The notes under the pieces were generated by a model, which saw only the letters and a program-made list of their open reading frames with translations, was not told the DNA's origin and did no database searches. From positions 310,001-374,000 of the forward strand of contig NZ_MWPH01000001.1 in NCBI RefSeq assembly GCF_002177135.1: a stretch of DNA of 64,000 bases, written 5' to 3'. This DNA is from Natronolimnobius baerhuensis (lineage in GTDB: Archaea > Halobacteriota > Halobacteria > Halobacteriales > Natrialbaceae). Position 1 is the stretch's first letter; every line of letters starts with the position of its first letter. The position numbers were made by a program, and so were the translations under genes. Below, one piece after another: positions 43,550-52,157 of this stretch.

Positions 43550-43571
43550 AGCCAACACACAGTTGTTGGCT
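43550..43571. promoter_or_regulatory. 22-bp dyad between divergent HTH-10 genes
   Basis: Arms AGCCAACA and TGTTGGCT, perfect, 6-base spacer CACAGT. It lies 63 bp from regulator A's start and 110 bp from regulator B's start. A second dyad CATGGT-GT-ACCATG is at 43622-43635. Either could be the site of one of these regulators; binding is inferred. Confidence 0.5.
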
Positions 43572-43680
43572 ATAGCATACTGTGTGCTCCACGTGGGGTG
43601 TCCGTTTGATAGTCGGGCAGCCATGGTGTACCATGTCTCCTCCTTTTGTAGGACCATCCAATCTATTCGCACAAGCGAGC

Positions 43681-44346
43681 ATGAGTGTGATAACGGAGAT
43701 TCGCGTCCCGTCCGATGACTTTGAACTCGGACAAATCCTCAGTATAGAGCAAGCGTCTGCGGTCGAGCTTGAAACGCTCGTCCCAAGCGGGGACGTCACC
43801 GTGCCGCTCTTCTGGGTCTACGAACCGGTCGGGAACGACTTTCTCGATACCGTTGAGCGCTATCCAACGGTTAACAGCGTCACGGAGATGGACGTGTTCA
43901 AAGACCGGACGCTGTTCAAACTGGACTGGGATGCGACCCAGGACCACCTTTTTGAATGCATCTTGGAACACGGCGGGCAAATACTGAGTGCGACTGGAGC
44001 ACCTGAAGGATGGAATTTCGAGATACGATTCGCAAGCCGCGAGGAACTGAGTCAGTGCCAGGACTGTTGTGAAAACGCGCACATCTCCCTAAAACCAACC
44101 CGTATATACAATCCGGGGGACCCTGAGGCAGGTCCGTGGTACGGCTTAAGTAAGCCCCAACGAGAAGCGCTCACGCTTGCCATTCGAATGGGATACTACG
44201 ATATTCCACGCGGCTGTACGACCGCGGAGTTAGCTGAGGAACTCGGAATCTCCGATCAGGCAGTAACGGAGCGACTGCGTCGTGCCATTGGTACGTTCGG
44301 GAGGTATGCACTTCTCACTCCCGAGTCAGCGGCACACGTAGACTAA
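43681..44346 (+). CDS. HTH-10 family transcription regulator B
   Basis: 221 residues from ATG 43681 (an ATG at 43633 would add 16). N-terminal half as in paralogue A: SVITEIRVPSDDFELGQIL, VPLFWVYEPV, and FEIRFASREELSQC, with Cys-rich CQDCCEN. C-terminal HTH-10 from LSKPQREALTLAIRMGYYDI through TTAELAEELGISDQAVTER. Transcribed away from A, sharing the dyad-bearing spacer. Base composition is less GC-rich than neighbours. DUF7344-type gene follows after 58 bp. Confidence 0.87.
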   Translation: MSVITEIRVPSDDFELGQILSIEQASAVELETLVPSGDVTVPLFWVYEPVGNDFLDTVERYPTVNSVTEMDVFKDRTLFKLDWDATQDHLFECILEHGGQILSATGAPEGWNFEIRFASREELSQCQDCCENAHISLKPTRIYNPGDPEAGPWYGLSKPQREALTLAIRMGYYDIPRGCTTAELAEELGISDQAVTERLRRAIGTFGRYALLTPESAAHVD

Positions 44347-44404
44347 CTGGGTCCATGACTCACCATGGGGCAGAACCAGACGGTTGGACCTACACCCTGT
44401 GAGT

Positions 44405-44797
44405 ATGGATGAGAAACGAGAGTTGGGGACACGTGAGATTCAGTCAATTGAGACGGGTTCCGATTTTTCAGGGCGTGAGAGGCCGATCTCAGCCAATACG
44501 ATTCTGTCGGTCGTAGCGAACGAACACCGACGTGCCATCCTCTACACGCTAGACAAGGCATCCGAGAAGACACTGGCATATGATGTGCTCGTAGATCGCG
44601 TCGCAGACCGGGTTCGGGACAAAGACACTGAACGGGTGTCCGACGAACAACGACAACGCATCCAGATCGCACTTCACCATACCCATCTTCCAAAACTGGA
44701 AGCGGCTCAGATAATCGACTATGAGGGTGAAACGGGACACGTCCAGTTTGTTGGCGGTAAACTGGAACGAGATCTGTTGGCGCTGGTTGGACCATAG
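44405..44797 (+). CDS. DUF7344-like winged-helix protein
   Basis: 130 residues from ATG 44405 (ATG 44384 would add seven). It has the pattern of the haloarchaeal winged-helix proteins: ANTILSVVANEHRRAILYTL, VLVDRVADRVRD, then IQIALHHTHLPKLEAAQIID and YEGETGHVQFVGG wing. Likely a DNA-binding regulator, free of sensor domain. It follows regulator B by 58 bp on the same strand, so may be in one transcript, and ends 42 bp before regulator C on the other strand. Confidence 0.8.
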   Translation: MDEKRELGTREIQSIETGSDFSGRERPISANTILSVVANEHRRAILYTLDKASEKTLAYDVLVDRVADRVRDKDTERVSDEQRQRIQIALHHTHLPKLEAAQIIDYEGETGHVQFVGGKLERDLLALVGP

Positions 44798-44839
44798 TTA
44801 CACCCACTCCTGCATGAAGAACGCGGACTTCCGACCCTG

Positions 44840-45526
44840 TTAGCGCTGATTCAGCGACTCGAGCGTGGTCGAATTGGGAAGGACGTACTCTTCGATCACT
44901 CGAGCCTGCCCGCGTCGCAGCCGTTCGCTGACTGCCTGTTCCGAAATGTTGAACGCCGCTGCGACGGCCGATAGTTCGGTTTCGCGCGGCACTGAAAAGA
45001 AGCCATACTCGAACGCAAGCACCAGCGCCTCTCGCTGTGACTCCGTCAACGTCTCGCTTGCGGGCTGTGGGGTCTCGACTTCGGCTCCGGCTGCGAGTCG
45101 ATGCAAGTCGAATTCGACGCCGTTGTCCTCGAGAAACTCGTAATACTGCGCAAACGCCTCTTGGTCTGGAAACCGCATTGTGAACGACCAGATGCCGTCG
45201 GTTCCGCGACATTCGAGGAGTTGACCGCCGACGGTGACCCACTGACGATAGGCCGAAATGACTCCCGTGTCGCTGTGTCGAACGCGAACGAGCGTCTGCT
45301 CGGGTGTTCGATCAATGTACTGGAACTCGGCAACCGTCTGATCCCCAGCGAGCGTCTCCTCGAGGCGGTCGCGGTCCGAACAGCGCGCCCAGCAGAACGT
45401 AATCGGCCGTGCGGGATCGAGGGCGTACTGGCGCTCGATTGTGAGTTCGACCGACGGCATCGCTTGCAGCGTCGGACCGAGGATGAGGTCCGGCGATGTC
45501 ACGTCGAACTCTGCACGGAGGCTCAT
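44840..45526 (-). CDS. HTH-10 family transcription regulator C
   Basis: 228 residues from ATG 45526. Third HTH-10 paralogue within 3 kb, with sensor half MSLRAEFDVTSPDLILGPTL and FCWARCSDRDRLEETL, and HTH-10 in LTESQREALVLAFEYGFFS then LSAVAAAFNISEQAVSERLR. Higher GC than A and B, so perhaps the older member. An ATG further up (45586) gives a non-family extension and is rejected. A TATA-like TTATTTTATTGG lies about 28 bp upstream (minus strand). GGGP synthase lies upstream on the same strand, 128 bp away. Confidence 0.87.
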   Translation of the reverse strand: MSLRAEFDVTSPDLILGPTLQAMPSVELTIERQYALDPARPITFCWARCSDRDRLEETLAGDQTVAEFQYIDRTPEQTLVRVRHSDTGVISAYRQWVTVGGQLLECRGTDGIWSFTMRFPDQEAFAQYYEFLEDNGVEFDLHRLAAGAEVETPQPASETLTESQREALVLAFEYGFFSVPRETELSAVAAAFNISEQAVSERLRRGQARVIEEYVLPNSTTLESLNQR

Positions 45527-45654
45527 AGGAAATCCACCGGGTCCAATAAAATAACTGTTGAGGCCAATTTCGGCTACAAGGGCCACAAAGCACTAGTAGA
45601 CGGCAAAATCCGGCAAAACCATCACTCGAGAATGTGGGATACTGTGACCGAATG

Positions 45655-46356
45655 TCAGGCGTCCGATGCTCCCTTGACGGTTTCACGAACTGCCTCGACA
45701 CCCTCGTCGTGGGCGAGGTCGCCGACGACGATGACGTCTGCGTACTGGCCCATCTTGGCAGCCGAGTCGTAGTCGTGGATGCCGCCGCCGTAGAACAGTG
45801 TTGCCTCGTCAGTTGCGTGGCTTGCGGCGTCGACAATATCTTCGTCGCCAAGCATCCCGGAGTACTCGAGGTAGACGATGTCCTGGCCGAACATGCGCTC
45901 TGCGACTTCGGTGTAGGCTGCGACATCGTCGGCGTCGAGGTCGCAGTCGGCCTCGGTGTAGGTCGCCACGTCGGCGTCGGGGTTCATCACGATGTAGGCT
46001 TCCGTGCTCGTGCGATCCCAGTCGAGACCGGTATCGAGGCGGACCCACTCTTTGTGTGCGCCGGTGATCCAGAACGGCGAACCCGCGTTGAGCACCGTCG
46101 GGATGAGATAGCCATCCAGCGCATCGTCTTCGATGACCACGTCGGGACTCGAGGGCTCCTGATAGAGCGCGACGTCGTGTTCGGCACAGGCGCTGAGCAC
46201 GTCGGCCGTGTTCTCTTCGGTGATGCCCATCGTGCCACCGATTTCGATTGCGTCAGTCCCAGTCGCACAGAGATCGCCATAGGTCACGCCGTCGGGAAGG
46301 TCCTTGTCCGGGTCGATTTTGAGGATGTGGTCCCAGTCGGACCAGGGAGCAGTCAT
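45655..46356 (-). CDS. (S)-3-O-geranylgeranylglyceryl phosphate synthase
   Basis: Makes the first ether bond of archaeal lipids from glycerol-1-phosphate and geranylgeranyl pyrophosphate. 233 residues from ATG 46356. TIM-barrel signatures: [14 protein letters not shown] near the start, [38 protein letters not shown] and phosphate-binding [14 protein letters not shown]. Extension to 46440 is rejected because it lacks similarity. DUF488 gene upstream is 32 bp away on the same strand, making a joint transcript possible. Other lipid enzymes are not adjacent; the CDP-alcohol transferase is at 55050. Confidence 0.94.
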   Translation of the reverse strand: MTAPWSDWDHILKIDPDKDLPDGVTYGDLCATGTDAIEIGGTMGITEENTADVLSACAEHDVALYQEPSSPDVVIEDDALDGYLIPTVLNAGSPFWITGAHKEWVRLDTGLDWDRTSTEAYIVMNPDADVATYTEADCDLDADDVAAYTEVAERMFGQDIVYLEYSGMLGDEDIVDAASHATDEATLFYGGGIHDYDSAAKMGQYADVIVVGDLAHDEGVEAVRETVKGASDA

Positions 46357-46388
46357 ACCGCTCCGTTGCCCGACAACCGGCAAAAACG

Positions 46389-46844
46389 CTACGAATCGGG
46401 TGTGCGCTCGAGTCGGTCCCGACAGATCGTCCGGTGACACCGCTTTTTGTCGGTATTTTCATAACAGACCAGCGCCAGCGACTCGCCACGCTCAAGGCGA
46501 TCCTCAAGGTCCTCGAGTGCCGCCCGTGCGTCGGCCGACTCCTCGAGATACTGGCGATACTGCTCGCCGAACTCGACGGTTTCCCAGGCGGCGTTGTGTG
46601 CGCCTTCTTCGCAGAGTCCCTGCAGTTTCATCTCGTCTTCGGCCTCACGAACCGCCTCGAGCAGGTTTGTCGGCGGCCCGAGTTCGGGATAGTTCTCGTC
46701 GACCGCGGCGTGAAACCACGAGGTCGGCCGGCGAACGACGCCGACCAGCGTTGCGTCCGCGGGCACGTCGGCCAGATCGTGCTGAAGGGCGGCAACGTAG
46801 GTGTCCGCGACCGTCCCGCGTTCGGAACAGGACTCGACAGTCAT
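46389..46844 (-). CDS. DUF488 domain protein
   Basis: 151 residues from ATG 46844. The DUF488 pattern is clear in [40 protein letters not shown] and the C-terminal [20 protein letters not shown], with Cys-x-x-His-type His-Arg residues near the end (CHRTICR). Family often has an unproven nucleic-acid or phosphoesterase role. A longer reading frame continuing upstream to 47711 is only the antisense of uridine phosphorylase and is not used. Divergent from udp over 66 bp. Confidence 0.85.
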   Translation of the reverse strand: MTVESCSERGTVADTYVAALQHDLADVPADATLVGVVRRPTSWFHAAVDENYPELGPPTNLLEAVREAEDEMKLQGLCEEGAHNAAWETVEFGEQYRQYLEESADARAALEDLEDRLERGESLALVCYENTDKKRCHRTICRDRLERTPDS

Positions 46845-46910
46845 ACCTGTTGTGACGGTCGCCCCGCATTTATATACGCCGCCGGTGCGAATCATCGCCC
46901 CTCGATATCG

Positions 46911-47735
46911 ATGCCAGGGGACAGCGAAGACCCGAACGCGGATGTACAGTACCACCTCGAGGTCGGCCCCGACGACGTCGCCAACACCGTGTTGCTGCCC
47001 GGCAACCCGGAGCGCCTCGAGAAGATCGTCGCTCACTGGGACGATCACGAGTTGCGGGCTCACCACCGCGAGTATCGGACGGCGACGGGAACCTACGAGG
47101 GAACGCCGATTTCGGTCACGTCGACCGGTATCGGTGGCCCATCCGCAGCGATTGCGCTCGAGGAACTCGCGCGCGTCGACTGCGAGACGTTCATCCGCGT
47201 GGGATCGTGTGGGGCGATCCAGCCGGAGATGGATGTCGGCGACCTCGTGATCACGACGGGCGCTGTGCGTCAGGAGGGGACCAGCGACGAGTACGTCCGC
47301 GAAGATTACCCGGCAGCAGCCGATTACGAGGTCGTCAGCGCACTCGTCGCTGCCGCCGAGCGACTGGGCTACGACTACCACACCGGTATCACGATGAGCG
47401 CGGATTCGTTCTACCCGGGCCAAGGCCGACCCGGATTCGACGGGTTCGAAGCCGCCGGTGCGGCCGATCTCGTTGACGACCTCAAGGAGGCGAACGTCGC
47501 AAACATCGAGATGGAAGCGAGCGCTATCTTGACTCTCGCGAACGTCTACGGTCTCCGCGCGGGTGCGGTCTGTTCGGTCTACGCCAACCGCGAAACCGGT
47601 GAGTTCCGAACCGAAGGCGAATCTCGAGCGGCCGAAACTGCGACACTTGCGACGCACCTGCTCGCGAAGATGGACGCGAAAAAGCGCGCGGTCGGTGCTG
47701 ATCGATGGCACGCTGGACTCTCACTCGAGGAGTAA
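46911..47735 (+). CDS. udp: Uridine phosphorylase
   Basis: Splits uridine with phosphate into uracil and ribose-1-phosphate, in pyrimidine salvage. 274 residues. NP-I motifs: VLLPGNPERLEKIV (about 24-37), ISVTSTGIGGPSAAIALEE, phosphate-binding RVGSCGAIQPEMDVGDLVI (about 97-115), and NIEMEASAILTLA with ribose-contacting Met-Glu. A TATA-like TTTATATAC lies about 38 bp before the ATG, close enough for a near-leaderless mRNA. The NCS2 uracil/xanthine permease gene (49826) is near enough to suggest salvage. Confidence 0.93.
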   Translation: MPGDSEDPNADVQYHLEVGPDDVANTVLLPGNPERLEKIVAHWDDHELRAHHREYRTATGTYEGTPISVTSTGIGGPSAAIALEELARVDCETFIRVGSCGAIQPEMDVGDLVITTGAVRQEGTSDEYVREDYPAAADYEVVSALVAAAERLGYDYHTGITMSADSFYPGQGRPGFDGFEAAGAADLVDDLKEANVANIEMEASAILTLANVYGLRAGAVCSVYANRETGEFRTEGESRAAETATLATHLLAKMDAKKRAVGADRWHAGLSLEE

Positions 47736-47788
47736 GACCCGACCACGCCTGGAAATTGGGAACGGCTTATTCGCCGTCGGAGGCCGTG

Positions 47789-48553
47789 TTACTCACGAAC
47801 GCGAGCGATCTCGTCATCGAACACCCGGCGATTAGGAATGATGTACTCCTCGCCGTTGTTTTCGACTTTCGTGACGAATAGATCGACCTCCTGGACGATG
47901 CCCGTCTGGTCGCCGATTCGAATCTCATCGCCGATGCCGTAGGGCTGGTTCAACAACAGGTAGATCCCCGCTGCACTCGAGACGAGGAAGTCTTTGAACG
48001 CGATTGCGCCGACAATGATGACGCCAGCGGTATAGACGAGCAGCAGGATCAGCAGTGGCTGAATGTAAACGCCGATCTGTCCGAGTGCGATAAGAAAGGC
48101 GACGTACAGAACGGTGTATTTGACGAGTTTTGGGATGATCGCAACTTCCGGGAGTTTGACGCTGCGAAGATATTCGCTGACGATGAGTTCGGCTTTGTCA
48201 GCGACGATGAAGCCGAGAATCACGACGAGAACGCCGATAAACACCTGCGGAATGAACTCGGTAATGCGGAACCAGAACTGGTCGGTATCGAGCAACTGTG
48301 CGATGTGAATCGCCGTCAGCACGGCGATGCCGTAGATGAACCACGAACTCAATCGGGCGACGATTTCGACCGTGGAGGTTCCAAGCGACTGGGCAGTCCG
48401 CTCGAACGGCGTTCCTTCGACGGCTTCCGGCACACCCGACGCCGAGAGCAACTCCTGATTCAGTCGGCCAACGAGATAGCCGACGACGAACCCGAGGGCT
48501 AACACCGCGGCTGCGATGACTGCCGGTTCGTTCAAAAACGTCTGCCAATCCAT
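47789..48553 (-). CDS. MscS-family small mechanosensitive channel
   Basis: 254 residues. About five transmembrane segments (11-31, 69-88, 104-124, 146-164, 167-200), the last with the Ala/Gly-rich pore helix pattern GAIAFKDFLVSSAAGIYLL. Then the beta domain: PYGIGDEIRIGDQTGIVQEV and VTKVENNGEEYIIPNRRVF. The large C-terminal alpha-beta cage domain is missing, so it is a short form. It starts one base after the stop of dacZ, giving tight coupling to the c-di-AMP synthase. Releases solutes on osmotic downshock by family knowledge. Confidence 0.88.
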   Translation of the reverse strand: MDWQTFLNEPAVIAAAVLALGFVVGYLVGRLNQELLSASGVPEAVEGTPFERTAQSLGTSTVEIVARLSSWFIYGIAVLTAIHIAQLLDTDQFWFRITEFIPQVFIGVLVVILGFIVADKAELIVSEYLRSVKLPEVAIIPKLVKYTVLYVAFLIALGQIGVYIQPLLILLLVYTAGVIIVGAIAFKDFLVSSAAGIYLLLNQPYGIGDEIRIGDQTGIVQEVDLFVTKVENNGEEYIIPNRRVFDDEIARVRE

Positions 48554-48554
48554 C

Positions 48555-49367
48555 TCAATAGGCCTCCGGGTCGACCTCGAAAATCAACTCGCCGCCTTTG
48601 AACGCACGGACGAGTCCATCACTCTCCGACAGCACGATTGTAATTGCGTTCGTATCTCGCGTAATCGCCCCGCCGGCCATGTGGCGCGTCCCAAGCCCCT
48701 TCGGAATGTCGACGCCTTCCGCCGAGGGCTCGAGATAGCGGTAGGCGGAGACGATTTTGCCCGCATCGGAGATGATGAACGCGCCGTCAAGTCGCGAGAA
48801 CTCCTTGAGCATGACGTTGACAATCGGGTCGCCCACGTGGACGTGGGATTTCTCGAATGGATTGTACGACAGCGGGCGGGACTTGTTCATCACCTTGCCC
48901 GCGTCGCCGACGACGAATAGCGCGCCAACTGGCTTGCCTTTCTGTCCTTTTTGCCCGAGTTCGATCACCAGTTCGAGAACGGACTTGATCACCTCGGGGT
49001 CGGCGCGGGATTTCGCAAAGAGGCCGTAAATACCGGTTTGCTGGTCGGAATTTGCGCGCACGCGACACATCGTATCAATATCGTCGTTGAACATGCTCGT
49101 CGCACAAAGCAACGTGTCGCCGTCGTCGATGACGTTTTTCTCGAGTGCGCCCTCGAGTGCAAAGCGGATACGCTCAGAGACGTCTTCGAACTCGAGTGGG
49201 AGTTCCACGAACGTCTCCGCATCGACGTCGTTCTCCGTCCCGACGACGATAACCTCGAGGTCGTCGATTGCGGTGATCTGTTCGTAGTATGAGCCACTTG
49301 GTGCAAAGAGCATGACCGCATCGACTCCCGAAAAGAGCTCCCCGAACACGTCGTCTAACCCGGCCAT
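48555..49367 (-). CDS. dacZ: Diadenylate cyclase (c-di-AMP synthase)
   Basis: Makes cyclic di-AMP from two ATP. 270 residues: an N-terminal alpha/beta domain (1-115, with VVGTENDVDAETF) and the DAC domain (about 120-262) with KGKPVGALFVVGDAG, the metal-binding LDGAFIISD (193-201) and the ATP-contacting GTRHMAGGAITRD (226-238). No membrane segment. The MscS-type channel gene follows after one base. Upstream, the dyad AGGTGTC-T-GACACCT (49407-49421) sits above a TATA-like CTTATTC about 30 bp from the ATG, so the transcript may be leaderless. Confidence 0.94.
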   Translation of the reverse strand: MAGLDDVFGELFSGVDAVMLFAPSGSYYEQITAIDDLEVIVVGTENDVDAETFVELPLEFEDVSERIRFALEGALEKNVIDDGDTLLCATSMFNDDIDTMCRVRANSDQQTGIYGLFAKSRADPEVIKSVLELVIELGQKGQKGKPVGALFVVGDAGKVMNKSRPLSYNPFEKSHVHVGDPIVNVMLKEFSRLDGAFIISDAGKIVSAYRYLEPSAEGVDIPKGLGTRHMAGGAITRDTNAITIVLSESDGLVRAFKGGELIFEVDPEAY

Positions 49368-49406
49368 TGCTCATACAACCTGTGTGTGGGTGAATAAGCG
49401 TTGTGG

Positions 49407-49421
49407 AGGTGTCTGACACCT
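49407..49421. promoter_or_regulatory. Dyad upstream of dacZ
   Basis: AGGTGTC-T-GACACCT, perfect 7-bp arms, 40-54 bp before the dacZ ATG, directly above a TATA-like element at about 49391-49400 (minus strand). Candidate site for control of c-di-AMP synthesis; function inferred. Confidence 0.45.
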
Positions 49422-49558
49422 GTCTGCCGATTCACCGCGAGTTCACTCACGTTCAATTAGTTCAGATGGAGCTGATACTGGACAGACAGATTCGTACAAC
49501 TGGCAGTATACGGTCTCCTCGAGCATTCGTAGACTGAAACTGTGTGAAACAATGATCG

Positions 49559-49696
49559 CTACTCGAGTGTCTTTGTCTCCGTGATCGGACGGAACTCGCC
49601 GTTGCCACACGTACACTCTTCGGACACACCGATTGGTCGAATCGATCCGTCTGCTCTGATCTCGGAGACGAACACCGAGTTACAGGAGCGACACAT
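49559..49696 (-). CDS. Small zinc-binding protein, 45 aa
   Basis: A 45-residue frame with CRSCNSVFVSEI and ECTCGNGEFRPI: two Cys pairs (C-x2-C and C-x-C) about 20 residues apart, a rubredoxin-like zinc knuckle. Tiny double-CxxC proteins are abundant in haloarchaea and mostly uncharacterised. ATG 49696 is chosen; a longer in-frame start at 49765 adds 23 residues of weak composition. It lies downstream of the NCS2 permease on the same strand, 129 bp away. Confidence 0.55.
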   Translation of the reverse strand: MCRSCNSVFVSEIRADGSIRPIGVSEECTCGNGEFRPITETKTLE

Positions 49697-49825
49697 ACCG
49701 ACGGTCTTCGACTGCGGTGATGACTTGCTCACGAAAGACACTACACGCCAGAGTCGTATCACCATTCTTCCAACCTGTTTTGGTACGACCGTCGGTGACT
49801 GTCTCCGAAAAAAGACTGTCGGCGA

Positions 49826-51445
49826 CTACTCGGTTCGATCCGTCGACGACTCGTCGTCACCGACCCAGCGCTCCCAGAACGGCTCGAACTCCGCATCGTC
49901 CTCGGCGATCCGGTTCCACTCTGCGAGACCGCGTTCTTCGCGCGTCCCAGGAATCGTATTGTCCAAGAAGAGTGCAGCCAGTCCGCCAACTGCCATTCCC
50001 GTCGAACCAATGATGTAGATCGTGTCGGCAACGGCAATCGCTGCGGCCTCGAGCCAGCCCGCAAGTCCCGCAGTCACGAGTGCCGTCTCGGTCAGTGACG
50101 CAATCATCGCTTCGACACCAACGGCATCGCGGAACTCGAGTGTCGTCTCGAAGTTGCCCATGTAGGCCGGAATCGCGAGTCCGACGAAGAGCGCAAACCC
50201 GATGATGAAGACGTTTCTCGAGGACTCGAGGTCGACGTGTCTGAGGTTGCCGATCCCGACGGCGACGATCTGGGCGAACATAGCGATGAAGAGGCCGCCG
50301 ATGATCGGGTCCGGTATCGTCGCGATGAGTTGGCCGAAGTAGCCGATAAAGCCGAAGATGAGCATGAAGACGGCCCCGATCTGGACGACGTATCTCGAGG
50401 CGACGCCGGTGAGTCCGATTGCGCCGATGTTCTCGGAGTAGGAGGTCGAGCCACCGGTTCCCATGATCCCCGAGAAGACGTTCATCAGCCCTTCCATCCC
50501 GATACCGTGGTTGATCCGCTTCTCGCTTGGTGCGGCGGAGCCAGTGATGTTGGCGACGGCGTAGTAGTCACCAATGCTCTCGACGATGGAGGCAAGCACG
50601 CCGGCGAACATGCCGATGACGAACGCCGTCGTCACCTCTGGTATGCCCCACTGGAACGGGTAGATGGGCATGAGTAGCGACGCATCCGTTACCTCTGCAA
50701 ACGAGATGTGGCCGGGATGGCCGCCACCAATCGTGCCGGTTGCCGAGAGCATCGCGGCGACACCCCAGGCGAGACCAACCGCAATGATGACCGGATAGAG
50801 ACGGAACGCGCGGTGTTTGACGTCGAGATACTGCGAAAAGAGGACGATGAGTCCAAGCGTGAACCCGAGCAAGAGCCAACTCTGGTCCGTCTGTGTCACC
50901 TGATCGACGTTGAACAGCGCCAGGCCGATCAGGGCAATCGTCGGCGCGATGACGACTGGCGAGAGGAAGCGCCGAAGCTTCCCAACCAGTCCGAAATACC
51001 CCATCGCGACCTGTACCGTTGCCGCGACGATGATTGCTCCCTGTAACTGTAACAGGGCCGTTTCCCAGTCACCAGCACCGACGCCGCCCGCAGTCACGAC
51101 CGTGATGATCGCGAGCGCGGGTGCAAGCATCGAGAACGGCGCGCCCTGGACGATTGGATACCGATTCCCGAACGTCGTCTGTGCGAGCGTCGCGATGCCG
51201 CTCACGACGAAGAAGGTGCCGATAAATCGGGCCGCAACGTCTCCCGGCATCCCCATCGCACCCGCCAGAATCAGCGGCACCGCGATGTTCGCCCCCACCA
51301 TCGTCAGATAGTGCTGGATGCCAAGTACCGTCGACTCGCCTATCGGCGGCCGGTCGTCGATCCCGTATTCGATGTCGTCGTTCTCCTCGACGGTCCCCGA
51401 CGAACCGTCGCGATTCCCCGCCGTCGTTGCATCGTCCCCCGTCAT
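49826..51445 (-). CDS. NCS2 xanthine/uracil permease
   Basis: Nucleobase:cation symporter, 539 residues with about 14 membrane segments in the UraA/XanQ fold. Signature stretches: IQHYLTMVGANIAVPLILAG at the start, SIVESIGDYYAVANITGS (the NCS2 Glu-containing region) and GIMGTGGSTSYSENIGAIGL. N- and C-terminal tails are acidic. Substrate purine versus pyrimidine cannot be decided, though the nearby uridine phosphorylase suggests uracil. Monocistronic, ends at an intergenic stretch with the small zinc gene. Confidence 0.9.
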   Translation of the reverse strand: MTGDDATTAGNRDGSSGTVEENDDIEYGIDDRPPIGESTVLGIQHYLTMVGANIAVPLILAGAMGMPGDVAARFIGTFFVVSGIATLAQTTFGNRYPIVQGAPFSMLAPALAIITVVTAGGVGAGDWETALLQLQGAIIVAATVQVAMGYFGLVGKLRRFLSPVVIAPTIALIGLALFNVDQVTQTDQSWLLLGFTLGLIVLFSQYLDVKHRAFRLYPVIIAVGLAWGVAAMLSATGTIGGGHPGHISFAEVTDASLLMPIYPFQWGIPEVTTAFVIGMFAGVLASIVESIGDYYAVANITGSAAPSEKRINHGIGMEGLMNVFSGIMGTGGSTSYSENIGAIGLTGVASRYVVQIGAVFMLIFGFIGYFGQLIATIPDPIIGGLFIAMFAQIVAVGIGNLRHVDLESSRNVFIIGFALFVGLAIPAYMGNFETTLEFRDAVGVEAMIASLTETALVTAGLAGWLEAAAIAVADTIYIIGSTGMAVGGLAALFLDNTIPGTREERGLAEWNRIAEDDAEFEPFWERWVGDDESSTDRTE

Positions 51446-51580
51446 CTACGAGTCACTCACGGAGTCACGAGTGGGGAAGCCAAAAGGCGTATTGATCCGT
51501 TCCGACCAGTACAGTCGCTGGCGTGACAAATTCGCCACTCGAAGGTCCTCCCCCTCTGCTCACAGCAGCGAGAACGGGTC

Positions 51581-52063
51581 CTACTCGAGGGCGACCTGTG
51601 GCTGTTCGCCCTCGATTGGCTCCTCCGGTGCGTTCGTGCCAACCTGGACGGTGAGGACGGGCACGTCGGCACAGCGGACGACGCGTTCGGTGACGCTCCC
51701 GAGCAGGAGGCGGTCGATGCCGCCGCGGCCGTGCGTTCCCATGACGATGAGATCACACGCGTCGGGACCGGCTTCCTCGACGATGACGCGACTTGGCGAC
51801 CCATCGAGGATCTTGGTTTCCACTTCGACACCCTCCGGCGCGAGTTCGCGAACGCGCTCGACTGCCGACCGCCCTTCCTCGCGCAGCGCCTCGCTAATGC
51901 CTTCCCAGGCTGTCTCCATCGGAAGCCCCCCATACCCCGCTGCGTTGACAACGTAGACGGCCCGAATCGTCGCGTCGTGTGCGAGCGCGAGGTCGAAGGC
52001 GTACTCGAGTGCGCGCTCCCCCTCCGGTGAGCCATCGGTTGGAACGACGATGCAATCGTACAT
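51581..52063 (-). CDS. UspA-family universal stress protein (second)
   Basis: 160 residues from ATG 52063. Starts YDCIVVPTDGSPEGERALEYA, has LIVMGTHGRGGIDRLLLGS split at MGTHGRGG, and ends with PVLTVQVG plus an acidic tail, a full ATP-type Usp domain with GTHGRGG loop. An ATG at 52090 adds nine residues but the YDCIVV start is standard. The promoter is unusually marked: TATA-like CTATAAT (minus strand, about 52091-52097), a dyad ATGATAA-CGT-TTATCAT directly before the start, and a perfect palindrome further up. Confidence 0.92.
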   Translation of the reverse strand: MYDCIVVPTDGSPEGERALEYAFDLALAHDATIRAVYVVNAAGYGGLPMETAWEGISEALREEGRSAVERVRELAPEGVEVETKILDGSPSRVIVEEAGPDACDLIVMGTHGRGGIDRLLLGSVTERVVRCADVPVLTVQVGTNAPEEPIEGEQPQVALE

Positions 52064-52069
52064 AGGTAT

Positions 52070-52086
52070 ATGATAACGTTTATCAT
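52070..52086. promoter_or_regulatory. ATGATAA-CGT-TTATCAT dyad before uspA
   Basis: Perfect 7-bp arms with 3-base spacer, 7 bp before the uspA ATG and next to its TATA-like element. Binding here would block initiation; a repressor site is inferred. Confidence 0.5.
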
Positions 52087-52157
52087 CCAACTATAATAAT
52101 GTTGTCGTAGCTCCGAGTGATCGTCAACTGGCGTGATAGGACTCGAGCGAGTCGATG

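Noticed and set aside
44347-44404. CCATG...CATGG symmetry before the winged-helix gene
   Set aside because: Arms are too short and could arise from ATG-containing sequence by chance.
46845-47711. Upstream extension of the DUF488 frame
   Set aside because: It is antisense to uridine phosphorylase; DUF488 similarity begins at 46844.
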